Source of the DNA: Desulfocapsa sp.
Lineage (GTDB): Bacteria > Desulfobacterota > Desulfobulbia > Desulfobulbales > Desulfocapsaceae
Reading direction: 5' to 3'
DNA length: 64,000 nt
NCBI GenBank assembly: GCA_022712975.1
Contig: JAFLJO010000077.1
Coordinates: 30,672-94,671, forward strand
Shown: piece after piece, positions 18,206-27,668 of the stretch
Numbering within the stretch: position 1 is the stretch's first letter
How the letters are laid out: each line of letters starts with the position of its first letter
Notes under the pieces: generated by a model
Told to the model about the DNA's origin: nothing
The model's input: only the letters and a program-made list of their open reading frames with translations
Database searches by the model: none
Translations under genes and position numbers: made by a program

Positions 18206-18700
18206 TCAGGGTCGGAGATAAAACCCTAAGTCTTTGCCAATCTGGTTCTGATTAATAAATTCACAGCCCACCGCATTTTGCTGGATATTTTTGATCACTA
18301 CTTTTTTGGTAAGCTCAGTCTGTTTTTTGTCGTCGATTCTGAAGTTAAGGAGTGCTTTCTGGCCAGTTTTTATATTGTGTGTACCAGATACGGAGAATCC
18401 AACGCCACTACGTGAAATATTGTTGACCTGCATTTGTCCACCACCTGAACAATCTTCACCAATAAGTGAATATACACCGATTGCTTTTGTTGGTTTTCGG
18501 TAGTGCCTGCGGAAATCAAGGGCAACAAGGAAGATAGCTCCACAGCTGCAACGGGTTTTGAGAGTGTGTCTGCTGTTACGAAATTTCCCCACAGCAATGT
18601 TTTTTACAAGCGCACAATCTGGACATCGGATTGAAGCGGTATCATTTGTTTTCACAAACGTCTTTTGTATCTTCATTCCATGTTGTTGGTCTCTTAACAT
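18206..18700 (-). CDS. PilZ-domain protein with zinc-ribbon N-terminus
   Basis: 164 aa. The first 55 residues carry CPDC and CSCG pairs, likely a zinc ribbon. Then RRHYRKPT (the PilZ RxxxR c-di-GMP motif) and NISRSGVGFSV (the second N/DxSxxG motif) define a PilZ domain. It probably binds cyclic di-GMP and acts as a cytoplasmic effector, perhaps of motility or surface structures. An in-frame ATG eight codons in (MKIQKTF) is an alternative start. It converges with hflX. A c-di-GMP riboswitch exists at 58.6 kb, so this second messenger is used here. Confidence 0.85.
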   Translation of the reverse strand: MLRDQQHGMKIQKTFVKTNDTASIRCPDCALVKNIAVGKFRNSRHTLKTRCSCGAIFLVALDFRRHYRKPTKAIGVYSLIGEDCSGGGQMQVNNISRSGVGFSVSGTHNIKTGQKALLNFRIDDKKQTELTKKVVIKNIQQNAVGCEFINQNQIGKDLGFYLRP

Positions 18701-18909
18701 TGCCAGTTACCTTGCTTTCTGGGTATAGAAAATTCCTTTCTCCTATGTTATCATGAGAAAAAAAAATTACTATAGGTAAAAATACTGAAATTTTTATAGA
18801 ATGTGGTACTTATAGTATGTTAGTCATCTGGAAATACACACAAAAACGTGTGTTTGATCAAAAAACATTTATTTTAAATAAATGAGATAAATAATTCTCT
18901 TATTGATAA

Positions 18910-19080
18910 TCAGTCATAAATAAGAACGGTGTAACGCTCTAAAATAGCTTCTGTTTCAGGATCCAAGTCACTCGCCACTTCATGAATCGTATATTCATGC
19001 TTGCATCCTGTGCAACGTAAACGGATACGGCGACACTGGCGAAGAACCTCAAGCTTCTCTGAACATTTTCGACATTTCAT
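18910..19080 (-). CDS. Dual-CXXC small zinc-ribbon protein, 56 aa
   Basis: A short gene read directly from the minus strand: MKCRKCSEKLEVLRQCRR at the start, a second CTGC pair at residues 24-27, then KHEYTIHEVASDL and ending ERYTVLIYD. Two CxxC pairs make a rubredoxin-like zinc site. The family is known in sulfate reducers as dual CXXC motif small (seleno)proteins; here cysteines, not selenocysteine, fill the sites. It starts 2 bp after the pyrE stop, so it is translated from the same mRNA. Function unknown. Confidence 0.8.
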   Translation of the reverse strand: MKCRKCSEKLEVLRQCRRIRLRCTGCKHEYTIHEVASDLDPETEAILERYTVLIYD

Positions 19081-19082
19081 GA

Positions 19083-19634
19083 TTAGCTCAGGAGTTGTTC
19101 GCGAGTGAAGAGCGACTCAAGTTTGTAACCGGCTTCAGCGAGAACTTCTACTCCACCTTCCTGACGTTCAACAACTGTGATGACCTGTCCCACGACAAAA
19201 CCTGCATCTTCCACACGTTTGATCACCTGAACCAGCGTACCACCGGTGGTTACCACGTCTTCAAGGAGAGTAACTGTACAGCCGGCAGGCATATTGGAGA
19301 GTCCTTCTATATAGTTTCCGGTACCGTGCCCTTTTGCCTCTTTGCGAACAATAAAAGCAGGAACAGGATGTCCTTCCAGGTGACTGACAACCGATACGGC
19401 CGACACCAGCGGGTCAGCACCAAGTGTCATTCCTCCCACTGCCTGAATGGGAGTGTCGGCTGCAAGCATTAAATCAAGAATCAGTTTTCCACATAAATAG
19501 CTTCCCTCTGCTGATAGGGAGGTTTGTTTAACATCGATATAAAAATCGGATGTTTTTCCTGATGTGAGAGTGAACTCACCTTTACGGTATGATTTTTCGA
19601 GAAGAATTTCTTTTAATCGCTGTTTGTTGTTCAT
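19083..19634 (-). CDS. pyrE: Orotate phosphoribosyltransferase
   Basis: 183-aa pyrimidine enzyme: orotate + PRPP gives OMP. The PRPP loop VTLLEDVVTTGGT and early LTSGKTSDFYIDVKQ segment are typical. The frame extends 25 codons upstream, but homologues start near MNNKQRLKEIL, so 19634 is used. It is the first gene of a two-gene unit with the dual-CXXC protein. Confidence 0.93.
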   Translation of the reverse strand: MNNKQRLKEILLEKSYRKGEFTLTSGKTSDFYIDVKQTSLSAEGSYLCGKLILDLMLAADTPIQAVGGMTLGADPLVSAVSVVSHLEGHPVPAFIVRKEAKGHGTGNYIEGLSNMPAGCTVTLLEDVVTTGGTLVQVIKRVEDAGFVVGQVITVVERQEGGVEVLAEAGYKLESLFTREQLLS

Positions 19635-19828
19635 GGTAGTACCTGACTGGTTGATTGTTTTATAGAAAAATAGAATTTTTATGACACCATTCTCTGTAAA
19701 AGTACTCATTTTTTTTTAAGGAACAAGAAAAAACTCGCATTAATGAAAATTTGCATGTTATTCTATAATACTATTTGTTTGATTGGTGATAGAAAAATCG
19801 TTATCCTGATAAAAAACGAGGAATATAT

Positions 19829-21670
19829 ATGTGTGGAATTGTAGGATATGTGGGAAGAAGACGCTTGGTTCCAGTGATACTGGAAGGTCTGAAGCGTCTG
19901 GAATATCGAGGCTATGATTCTGCTGGGATTGTGTATCTTCAGGATGAAAAGCTCATAAAATACAGAAGTGAAGGAAAGCTCCAGAATCTTGAAAATATCA
20001 TGGAAGAGGCAATAGGAGCTCCCGCTCATATAGGGCTTGGTCATACCCGCTGGGCAACCCATGGTGCTCCCACAACAGAAAATGCACATCCTCACAGTGA
20101 TTGTAGCGGCGAGATTGTTGTGGTTCACAATGGAATTATCGAAAATTATCATTCATTGCGTGATGAACTTATCGAAAAGGGACATCGTTTTGCTTCTGAA
20201 ACTGATACCGAGGTTCTTGCCCATCTTATAGAAGAATATCTTGATGGTGATCTTCGTGCAGCTATTACTAAAGCGCTCACCAGAGTTGAGGGTTCCTATG
20301 CCCTTGGTGTTCTCTGGACAGGCATGCCAGACACCCTGATTGCTGCCCGAAATCATAGCCCATTGGTACTTGGTGTCCATGAAGAGGAAGGTGGCTTTAT
20401 GGCTTCTGACATTCCTCCTCTTCTTCCCTATACCAATCAAATTATCTTTCTTGATGATCAGGAACTTGTCGTTCTTAAATCCGATAGCCAGACCATATAT
20501 TCTCTCGTCACCGGCGAAGTAGTTGAAAAGGAAGTGCAAACCATTTCCTGGAACGCAGGCATGGCTGAAAAGGGTGGTTATAAGCATTTTATGCTGAAAG
20601 AAATCTACGAGCAGCCCCAGGCTATCATAGATACGGTAAGTGGTCGCATTAATCCTGAAAATGGAAGCGTCACGCTACCGGAAATGAATTTAAGTGATGA
20701 CGATCTTGCTGGAATAGAGCGTATTTTTCTGGTGGCCTGTGGTACTTCGTGGCATGCAGCTCTGGTTGCCAAATACTGGATTGAACGTTGGGCCGGAGTA
20801 CCCGTTGAGGTGGATATAGCCTCTGAATTCAGGTATCGAACACTTCTGATTGATGAAAAAGTCCTTACCGTTGCGATCTCCCAATCCGGAGAAACTGCGG
20901 ACACTTTAGCAGGAATCCGGCTCGCCAAAGAACTTGGCTCCAAGATCGTTATTATTTGTAACGTAGTTGGTTCCACCATGACCCGCGAGGCTCATGGAAC
21001 GGTTTATACCCACGCAGGCCCTGAAATCGGAGTGGCTTCCACCAAGGCCTTTACTTCTCAGCTTGCAGCACTGTTTTTGTTTACCCTCTTTCTTGCAGAG
21101 AAAAAAGGAAGTATGGAAGCTGCGCAACGCATGAAACTAGGCAAAGAGCTGATTGCTCTTCCCAGGGTGATTGAACAATTATTGCCGGTTTTGCAGGCTG
21201 AAATAAAAGAGTTGATTGAAGACTATTATGATTCCCGTGATTTCCTTTTTGTGGGCAGGGGGCTTAACTTCCCCATAGCTCTGGAAGGTGCACTGAAGTT
21301 GAAGGAAATCTCCTATATTCATGCTGAGGGCTATGCTTCAGGGGAGCTTAAACATGGCCCCATCGCACTTATTGATAAGGACATGCCGATTCTAGGGTTA
21401 ACTCCAAAAGACGCTGTCTACCAAAAATCCATTTCCAATGTAGAAGAGATAAAAGCCCGTCAGGGACGTTTAATTCTGATTGGTACGGAAGGTGATACCC
21501 ATTTAAAAAGTATTACAGAGGATGTTATCTATCTTCCTGAAGTCCATGAAGAATTAAATCCAATTCTGTATACGATTCCCGCCCAGTTGCTTGCCTATGA
21601 GATTGCTTCCAGGCGTGGCTGTGATGTTGATCAGCCTCGAAATCTTGCCAAAAGTGTGACCGTGGAATAA
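19829..21670 (+). CDS. glmS: Glucosamine-6-phosphate synthase
   Basis: 613-aa glutamine:fructose-6-phosphate aminotransferase, first step to UDP-GlcNAc. Catalytic Cys is residue 2 after the initiator (MCGIVGYVGRR); the glutaminase domain carries HTRWATHG; two SIS sugar-isomerase domains follow (SQSGETADT, STKAFTSQ) and the C-terminus ends DQPRNLAKSVTVE as usual. GAGGA precedes the ATG. First gene of an envelope operon; its stop overlaps the next start by one base (TAATG). Confidence 0.97.
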   Translation: MCGIVGYVGRRRLVPVILEGLKRLEYRGYDSAGIVYLQDEKLIKYRSEGKLQNLENIMEEAIGAPAHIGLGHTRWATHGAPTTENAHPHSDCSGEIVVVHNGIIENYHSLRDELIEKGHRFASETDTEVLAHLIEEYLDGDLRAAITKALTRVEGSYALGVLWTGMPDTLIAARNHSPLVLGVHEEEGGFMASDIPPLLPYTNQIIFLDDQELVVLKSDSQTIYSLVTGEVVEKEVQTISWNAGMAEKGGYKHFMLKEIYEQPQAIIDTVSGRINPENGSVTLPEMNLSDDDLAGIERIFLVACGTSWHAALVAKYWIERWAGVPVEVDIASEFRYRTLLIDEKVLTVAISQSGETADTLAGIRLAKELGSKIVIICNVVGSTMTREAHGTVYTHAGPEIGVASTKAFTSQLAALFLFTLFLAEKKGSMEAAQRMKLGKELIALPRVIEQLLPVLQAEIKELIEDYYDSRDFLFVGRGLNFPIALEGALKLKEISYIHAEGYASGELKHGPIALIDKDMPILGLTPKDAVYQKSISNVEEIKARQGRLILIGTEGDTHLKSITEDVIYLPEVHEELNPILYTIPAQLLAYEIASRRGCDVDQPRNLAKSVTVE

Positions 21671-22836
21671 TGATTTCAATCGGCCTTGAAAATCTGGCAG
21701 GTTTAGATGATTCCCTCAAAGGGAAACGAATCGGCTTACTCTGCAATCAAGCTTCCACCGATCGAAATCTGCGCCATAGCAGAGATGTGATTCTGGATCG
21801 TTATGGTGAGCAGCTGCGCTGTCTTTTTTCTCCCCAGCACGGTTTTTTCTCTGAAAAACAGGATAATATGATTGAGTCGGATCATGCTAAAGATCCTGTA
21901 AGCGGCCTGCCTGTTTTCAGTTTGTATGGAGAAACCAGAAAACCAACTGCTGATATGTTTGAACATCTCGATGTGCTACTCATCGATATCGTTGATGTGG
22001 GAACCAGAGTGTATACCTTCCTCTATACCATGGCCTACTGTATGGAGGCTGCTGCAGAATACGGAAAACAGATTGTGGTACTGGATAGGCCAAATCCTGT
22101 TGGTTGCGCGGTCGAGGGAAATATTTTGCAGGATGATTGCAGCTCTTTTGTCGGCTTATATCCCATCCCCATGCGACACGGTATGACACTCGGTGAACTG
22201 GCTCTGTATATTAATAAAGAGTTGGGGATTGGAGCTGATTTGCAGGTGATCCCCATGCAGGGATACAAATCTTCCATGTTGTTTCGTGATACCGGTTTTC
22301 CATGGGTGGCACCATCGCCTAATATGCCTACTCCTGAAACAGCGCTTGTTTATCCCGGTCAGGTGATATGGGAAGGAACAAACTGTTCTGAAGGTCGAGG
22401 AACAACATTACCGTTTGAATTTGTGGGAGCACCTTTCTGGGAACACGAGCCAATCATGGAAAGACTGGCTGCAACTGATCTGCCTGGATGCTATCTCAGA
22501 CCCCTTGTTTTTCAACCCACTTCAGGAAAATGGGCAGAACAGCCCTGTGTCGGGTTTCAAATCCACGTAACCGATGCAGTAACATTTCTGCCATATCGAA
22601 CAAGTCTTGCACTGCTTCAGGCTGTGATGCTCTGTTACAAAGAAGAATTTGCTTACAAGGAACCACCCTATGAGTATGAGTTTGAACGTCTTCCCATGGA
22701 TCTGATTTTGGGAGATAAGGGGCTGCGTAAAGATCTGGAGCGTGGTGATGCCATCAGGAATCTTGAAAAAAAATGGCAGCCTGCGCTCGACAACTATCTG
22801 GAACAACGTGAAAAATATCTATTGTATGATGTGTGA
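21670..22836 (+). CDS. namZ: NamZ-type exo-beta-N-acetylmuramidase (DUF1343, GH171)
   Basis: 388-aa member of the DUF1343 family, shown in other bacteria to release terminal MurNAc from peptidoglycan fragments. Visible family motifs: GLLCNQAS, FSPQHGFF, LLIDIVDVGTRVYTFLYT, DRPNPVG, APSPNMPTPETALVYPG and EGTNCSEGRGTT. There is no signal peptide, unlike secreted Bacillus NamZ, so it probably acts in the cytoplasm. It overlaps glmS by one base, which ties cell-wall sugar recycling to hexosamine synthesis. Confidence 0.88.
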   Translation: MISIGLENLAGLDDSLKGKRIGLLCNQASTDRNLRHSRDVILDRYGEQLRCLFSPQHGFFSEKQDNMIESDHAKDPVSGLPVFSLYGETRKPTADMFEHLDVLLIDIVDVGTRVYTFLYTMAYCMEAAAEYGKQIVVLDRPNPVGCAVEGNILQDDCSSFVGLYPIPMRHGMTLGELALYINKELGIGADLQVIPMQGYKSSMLFRDTGFPWVAPSPNMPTPETALVYPGQVIWEGTNCSEGRGTTLPFEFVGAPFWEHEPIMERLAATDLPGCYLRPLVFQPTSGKWAEQPCVGFQIHVTDAVTFLPYRTSLALLQAVMLCYKEEFAYKEPPYEYEFERLPMDLILGDKGLRKDLERGDAIRNLEKKWQPALDNYLEQREKYLLYDV

Positions 22837-22853
22837 AATAGTATGGAGAAAAT

Positions 22854-23897
22854 GTGAGCAATAAGGAATTCAGCCTGGAAGAATTGGCAATAGTCGCAGA
22901 TGGGGTATTATCAGGGGATGCAAGTCTTCGGATAAATGGTTTTGCCCCGCTGGACAAGGCCGCAACAGGTGATATAAGTTTTCTGGTGAAGGCCGGTCAG
23001 GTGAATAAACTTGACGATTTTTCAGGAAGTGCGGTGATTGTACCCATGGCCATAGAAACTGCAAATGTTCCGCTAATTCGTGTAGATGACCCTTATCTGG
23101 CGTCTGCCAAAATACATACGCTTTTTTTGCAAAAAACATTTGTGGCCAAAGGTATTCATAAGCATGTTTGCCTTGGAGAAGATGTCACAGTACCGGATCA
23201 GGTAAGCATTGCTGCCTTTGTCTCCATTGGTGATCGGGTAAAACTTGGGGAAAGGGTTAGCATAGAATCCGGGGTTGTGCTCGGTGATGATGTTTGTATC
23301 GGAAGCGATACTACTTTAAAAGCAAATGTCACAATTGCTGAAGGCTGTAAAATCGGAAGTCATGTAACCATTTTTTCCGGAGCGGTGATAGGCAGTGATG
23401 GTTTTGGTTATGCCACTGATAAACAGGGTTTTCATACCAAACGCCCCCAGGTGGGTATTGTGCAGGTCGATGATGATGTGGAAATCGGTGCCAATAGTTG
23501 TGTGGACAGAGCAGCGTATGGAGTAACTCACATTAAATCAGGAGCCAAAATTGATAATCTGGTTCAGATTGCCCATAACGTGGTTGTTGGTGAAAACAGC
23601 CTCATTGTTTCTCAAGTCGGAATTGCCGGCTCAACCACTCTTGGTCGTAACGTCGTGCTTGGTGGTCAGGTTGCAGTGATTGATCATGTTACTTTGGGAG
23701 ATGGTGTGATGGCGGCTGCGCGGAGCGGAATACATAATTCGCAGAAAGCCGGAGCGCAACTGGGCGGGGCGCCAGCCATTCCCATAAAACAGTTTGTTCG
23801 TGCTGCCACTCAGTTTGGTAAACTGCCGGAGATGGGGCGTGATATCAGGAAACTCAAAAAAGAAATGGCGAAACTTACAGCCGTTGAAGAAGAATAA
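22854..23897 (+). CDS. lpxD: UDP-3-O-acyl-glucosamine N-acyltransferase
   Basis: 347-aa trimeric left-handed beta-helix acyltransferase, third acylation step of lipid A. N-terminal uridine-binding domain (residues about 1-100), then hexapeptide repeats (such as [20 protein letters not shown]), the catalytic His in [12 protein letters not shown], and a C-terminal helix. GTG start with GGAG 6 nt upstream. Part of the lpxD-fabZ-lpxA-lpxI block. Confidence 0.95.
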   Translation: MSNKEFSLEELAIVADGVLSGDASLRINGFAPLDKAATGDISFLVKAGQVNKLDDFSGSAVIVPMAIETANVPLIRVDDPYLASAKIHTLFLQKTFVAKGIHKHVCLGEDVTVPDQVSIAAFVSIGDRVKLGERVSIESGVVLGDDVCIGSDTTLKANVTIAEGCKIGSHVTIFSGAVIGSDGFGYATDKQGFHTKRPQVGIVQVDDDVEIGANSCVDRAAYGVTHIKSGAKIDNLVQIAHNVVVGENSLIVSQVGIAGSTTLGRNVVLGGQVAVIDHVTLGDGVMAAARSGIHNSQKAGAQLGGAPAIPIKQFVRAATQFGKLPEMGRDIRKLKKEMAKLTAVEEE

Positions 23898-23911
23898 TCA
23901 AGGAGCATAAA

Positions 23912-24364
23912 GTGAGTGAGAATACACTTCTGGAAAATATAGATATTTTAGAGATTTTACGTCTGTTGCCACACAGGTACCCATTTATCATGATTGACAA
24001 AGTTCACTCAGTGGAACCGGGCAATACCATAACAGCTCTTAAAAATGTGACAATCAATGAACCGTTTTTTCAGGGACATTTTCCCACAAAACCTGTAATG
24101 CCCGGAGTACTGATGCTTGAAGGTATGGCACAGGCTGGCGGCATTCTGGCGTACTATACAGAACCTGAAAATATTGGAGTAAAATTGCTCTATTTTGCAG
24201 GAATTGATAAAGCACGTTTCCGTAAACCTGTGGGTCCTGGGGATCAGTTGATTTATAAAGTAGATCTTCTCAAACAGAAACGGGGCATCTGGAAAATGGC
24301 GGGTAAGGCTTTTGTTGATGATACACTAGTTGGTGAAGCAGAGCTTCTGGCATCATTTGGCTGA
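23912..24364 (+). CDS. fabZ: 3-hydroxyacyl-ACP dehydratase
   Basis: 150-aa hot-dog fold dehydratase of fatty acid synthesis. [14 protein letters not shown] and [20 protein letters not shown] carry the catalytic His and Glu. It competes with LpxA and LpxD for hydroxyacyl-ACP, so its place between them is the classic arrangement. GTG start with AAGGAG. Confidence 0.96.
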   Translation: MSENTLLENIDILEILRLLPHRYPFIMIDKVHSVEPGNTITALKNVTINEPFFQGHFPTKPVMPGVLMLEGMAQAGGILAYYTEPENIGVKLLYFAGIDKARFRKPVGPGDQLIYKVDLLKQKRGIWKMAGKAFVDDTLVGEAELLASFG

Positions 24365-24374
24365 GAGTGAATAT

Positions 24375-25172
24375 ATGAATATCCATCCCACAGCCATAGT
24401 TTCAGAAAATGCTGCATTACATGAAAGTGTGACAGTAGGTGCCTTTAGCGTGATAGAAGCTGGCGTGAAGATTGCCAGGGGTACAACTGTTGCTACCCAT
24501 GTAAGGATTTCCGGGCCCACCCTTATCGGGAAGAATAATAGTATTGATTCTTTTGCTGCTCTTGGTGGAGCACCTCAGGATTTTGGATATAAAGGGGAGC
24601 CGACCAAACTGATCATCGGCAATGAAAATATCATTCGTGAATATGTTTCCATCCATCGTGGCACCATAAAGGGCGGCGAACAGACAGTAATAGGCAATAA
24701 TTGTATGATCATGGCTTATGTTCATATCGGACACGATTGTATAATAGGTAATCATGTGATCATTGTTAATGCCGCAAACCTTAGTGGTCATACAGAAGTC
24801 GCCGAGAGGGCAACAATTGGCGGACTTACTGGAACACATCAATTTACCAGGATTGGCCGTTATGCTTTTATTGGCGGCAGCTCTGCTGTGGGGAAAGATG
24901 TGCCTCCGTATGCCATGGTGACAGGTGAAAGAGGACAAATGCGTATTTCCGGTCTTAATAAAGTGGGACTACGCAGAAACGGAGTTACTCGTGAAACTAT
25001 TGCAAAAATTGATGCTGCTTATCGTATTCTTTTTCACTCACCCGATCTTCTTCATAATGAAGCCCTTGATAAAACAGATAAAGAATTAGGCGGATGCAAA
25101 GAAGTAGATGACTTGGTGGCATTTATCCGAAGTTCCAAGCGTGGTGTGGTGAAGCGCACCAAAAGAAGTTGA
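24375..25172 (+). CDS. lpxA: UDP-N-acetylglucosamine acyltransferase
   Basis: 265-aa hexapeptide acyltransferase, first step of lipid A synthesis. Begins MNIHPTAIVSENAALHESV; GEPTKLIIGNENIIREYVSIHRG and NCMIMAYVHIGHDC with the catalytic His are clear. The frame opens upstream inside fabZ; the ATG at 24375 gives the family start and follows GAGAG. Confidence 0.96.
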   Translation: MNIHPTAIVSENAALHESVTVGAFSVIEAGVKIARGTTVATHVRISGPTLIGKNNSIDSFAALGGAPQDFGYKGEPTKLIIGNENIIREYVSIHRGTIKGGEQTVIGNNCMIMAYVHIGHDCIIGNHVIIVNAANLSGHTEVAERATIGGLTGTHQFTRIGRYAFIGGSSAVGKDVPPYAMVTGERGQMRISGLNKVGLRRNGVTRETIAKIDAAYRILFHSPDLLHNEALDKTDKELGGCKEVDDLVAFIRSSKRGVVKRTKRS

Positions 25173-25176
25173 ATAT

Positions 25177-26019
25177 ATGAGTATTGATCCAAAAAAAATT
25201 GGAATCATTTCAGGTTCCGGTCAGTTCCCTCTTCTTTTTATCAAAGCAGCTAGGGAGGCTGGGCGAAAGACTGTGCTTATTGCTCACCGCAATGAAACTT
25301 CCGATGCAGTAGCTGCTGCTGCCGATGAAGTTTGCTGGTTAAAACTTGGGCAGCTCGGAAAACTGCTCAAATTCTTCCATTCCAAAGGAGTGGGAGAGAC
25401 TGTTTTTGTCGGAGCCATTACCAAAACCCGGATATTCCGTGATATTCTTCCTGACCTGAAGGGGCTGACCCTTTGGAATAAGATTGATCGTAAACAGGAT
25501 GATGCCATTCTTAGAGCTGTAGCCGGAGTGATTGAGAAAGAAGGAATTAAGGTTTTGGAATCCACCTGTTATCTTCAGCATTTACTCTTTCCTCACGGAA
25601 TAGTAACAAAAAAGAAACCTGATAAAAATCAGCGTCTTGATATTGCTTTTGGCTGGGAGAATGCGCGTGCCATTGGCGCCATGGATATTGGCCAATGTGT
25701 GGTTGTCCGGAATCGTTCAGTGGTAGCTGTCGAGGCCATTGAGGGGACGGATGCATGCATTGCAAGAGGCGGTGCTCTGGCAAAGGAACAGGCAGTGGTG
25801 GTAAAAGTTAGAAAACCGGGACAGGATTTTCGCTTTGATCTCCCTGCAACCGGTGTGAAAACTATTGAAACTCTGGCATCTGTGCAGGGAGCAGTACTGG
25901 CAGTAGAGGCTGGTCAGGCTCTGCTTTTTGATCCAGAGGCAATGATTCAGGCTGCCGATGCTGCTGGTATTGTTGTGGTCGGCATAAAAGAAAATCCTGA
26001 TGGAAGTCTTGATTATTGA
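25177..26019 (+). CDS. lpxI: UDP-2,3-diacylglucosamine pyrophosphatase LpxI
   Basis: 280-aa protein of the LpxI (DUF1009) family, which replaces LpxH in many Desulfobacterota and alphaproteobacteria and makes lipid X. Starts KKIGIISGSGQFPLLF, with DDAILRAVAGVIEKEGIKVLEST, GWENARAIGAMDIGQCVVV and EGTDACIARGGAL, all typical. Four bases after lpxA. Last gene of the envelope operon; no clear terminator follows. Confidence 0.94.
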   Translation: MSIDPKKIGIISGSGQFPLLFIKAAREAGRKTVLIAHRNETSDAVAAAADEVCWLKLGQLGKLLKFFHSKGVGETVFVGAITKTRIFRDILPDLKGLTLWNKIDRKQDDAILRAVAGVIEKEGIKVLESTCYLQHLLFPHGIVTKKKPDKNQRLDIAFGWENARAIGAMDIGQCVVVRNRSVVAVEAIEGTDACIARGGALAKEQAVVVKVRKPGQDFRFDLPATGVKTIETLASVQGAVLAVEAGQALLFDPEAMIQAADAAGIVVVGIKENPDGSLDY

Positions 26020-26478
26020 AGCAATCGTGTCAGAAATGCTTAGAGTAGTTTTCGCACTGTCTACAACCTCAAAGAGTAGTTGGCGTCACGTCACACTTCA
26101 AGAGTGTTGTTGACTGTCTTTCGTGCCACCTCCCTTCCAAAAAAACAAACTCCCATCAACAAACAAGAAGCAGCCTGTAATAAATATTTACTATCATGCT
26201 GTGATACCATTGTTTATGCTTTTCTTGCATATTTTTTTCAGGCCAAGCTGATAGAATATAAAGAAACTGTAAACAATAAATGAACTGTTGCCAAGATGAC
26301 ACATTCCGTCTAGTGTGGTTTACATAACGGCAGGTATGAATATAAAAGATTGACAATTCGACTCTTCTTGAGAGATTTTTTTTACATACTAAAAATATTA
26401 TGGATAGATGAACCCGTGTGAATTCAAACTGGAGTTTTACATTGATTACTCAGTATTATCACTTGCTTGGAGGGAGGA
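26020..26478. other. 459-bp gap at the left edge of the accessory region
   Basis: No convincing gene, tRNA or direct repeat is seen. A 67-aa frame at 26080-26283 has poor composition and no start signal. The stretch becomes AT-rich toward the resolvase-like gene. Confidence 0.5.
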
Positions 26479-27171
26479 ATGACAACTGTCGGATATGTTT
26501 TTCTTGATGTAAATCGTGATACTTTAACACCCCTTGCAGAACAGCGACAACTACTTGAAAAATATGCACAAAAACTCAATTTATTCTGCGACGAGCTGCT
26601 TGTTGAGGAATCCTTTGCTTCTGACGTGCCATTGCTGGAGAGAATCGAAGGCAGGAGGATGATAGAAAATGTTCAAAAAGGTGATACAATATTAGTCATG
26701 CAGGCAAAATGGGTTTTGGGAACTCCTCAAAATGCTCTTTCACTTATTAAAATACTGAAAGATCAAGAAGTCTCTCTCTTCTGTGCAGATCTTGACGGAA
26801 ATATTTCCATGCCAACGCAAAGAAAACTGCAAAGCACACAGGGAATAGCATCAATAGTATATCAACTCTGTGAAGCGTTATCCTGCGGGGAGAGGGGAAA
26901 CCATGGCTCTGCCATTCGTGCAGGCAAGGCACGATTGAAACGGGAAGGGAAATATATGGGCGGGCCGGTTCCGTTTGGTTGGGTTGTCGGTGAAGATGGG
27001 AGATTGACAGAGGATTCAAAACAGCAGGAACTTATTGCAGAAATGATATTATTGAAGGCTGATCGCTGGTCTTATCGGGATATAGCAGGTAAAATGCAGA
27101 AGAAGCAAGGTCTGAAACTGTCCCACGAGGGGATAAGACGTATTATACTCAAAAATGCTAACAAAAAGTAA
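26479..27171 (+). CDS. Resolvase-like protein lacking catalytic residues
   Basis: 230 aa with the plan of a small serine recombinase: an N-terminal resolvase fold (about 1-130) and a C-terminal segment KYMGGPVPFGWVVGEDGRL then DRWSYRDIAGKM and HEGIRRII, as in large serine recombinases. The catalytic serine motif (Y.RVS) is replaced by YVFLDV, and the arginine-rich RLxR loop by KWVLGTP, so strand cleavage seems impossible. ATG at 26479 follows GGAGGGAGG. It may be a DNA-binding regulator derived from a recombinase. It marks the start of the mobile-looking region. Confidence 0.7.
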   Translation: MTTVGYVFLDVNRDTLTPLAEQRQLLEKYAQKLNLFCDELLVEESFASDVPLLERIEGRRMIENVQKGDTILVMQAKWVLGTPQNALSLIKILKDQEVSLFCADLDGNISMPTQRKLQSTQGIASIVYQLCEALSCGERGNHGSAIRAGKARLKREGKYMGGPVPFGWVVGEDGRLTEDSKQQELIAEMILLKADRWSYRDIAGKMQKKQGLKLSHEGIRRIILKNANKK

Positions 27172-27269
27172 TTGGTATGTTTTGTGATCGTAACCGTTCA
27201 CCACAAATGCTGATTTACAGTAAACCTGCTTAAATTTGCTGGTATGTTATAAAAAAGGTGAAGAACGAT

Positions 27270-27635
27270 ATGAATATTTTAAAATATAACGGCTATGAAG
27301 GAACCTCAGAAGTAGACATGGAACAAATGGTATGCAGAGGAACGATTCTGTTTATCGACGATGTTATTACTTATAAAGCTGATTCTCCTAAAAAACTACA
27401 ACAAGAGTTTGAGGACGCAGTAAATGACTATTTGGAGACATGCGAACATCTGAATAGAGAGCCTCAAAAACCATTAAAAGGAAAGTTTAACGTTAGGATA
27501 GCCCCTCTTTTACATAAGGCAGCCACAATTAAAGCCCTAGAAGAAAATACGTCTCTCAATGAAATAGTAAGTAAATCTATCGATGCGTATCTAAATGGAA
27601 CTAAAGACATTAAATACTTGACACTCACACCATAA
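27270..27635 (+). CDS. hicB: HicB-type antitoxin, orphan
   Basis: 121 aa. N-terminal partial RNase H-like fold of HicB (FIDDVITYKADSPKKLQQEFEDAVNDYL) and a C-terminal ribbon-helix-helix (GKFNVRIAPLLHKAATIKAL, ENTSLNEIVSKSIDAYL). HicB proteins neutralise HicA mRNA interferases and repress their own operon. No HicA-sized frame lies upstream (98 bp gap) or downstream. AAAGGTGAAG fits the ATG at 27270 better than the GTG at 27258. Confidence 0.8.
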   Translation: MNILKYNGYEGTSEVDMEQMVCRGTILFIDDVITYKADSPKKLQQEFEDAVNDYLETCEHLNREPQKPLKGKFNVRIAPLLHKAATIKALEENTSLNEIVSKSIDAYLNGTKDIKYLTLTP

Positions 27636-27668
27636 ACAAAAGTACAGACTGAGAGTACAAAGCACATT

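Noticed and set aside
19635..19828. Possible glmS ribozyme or other riboswitch before glmS
   Set aside because: The 194-bp region between pyrE and glmS shows none of the conserved glmS ribozyme core and no aptamer motif.
26080..26283. 67-aa frame between lpxI and the resolvase-like gene
   Set aside because: Poor composition, no ribosome site and no recognisable motif; treated as non-coding.
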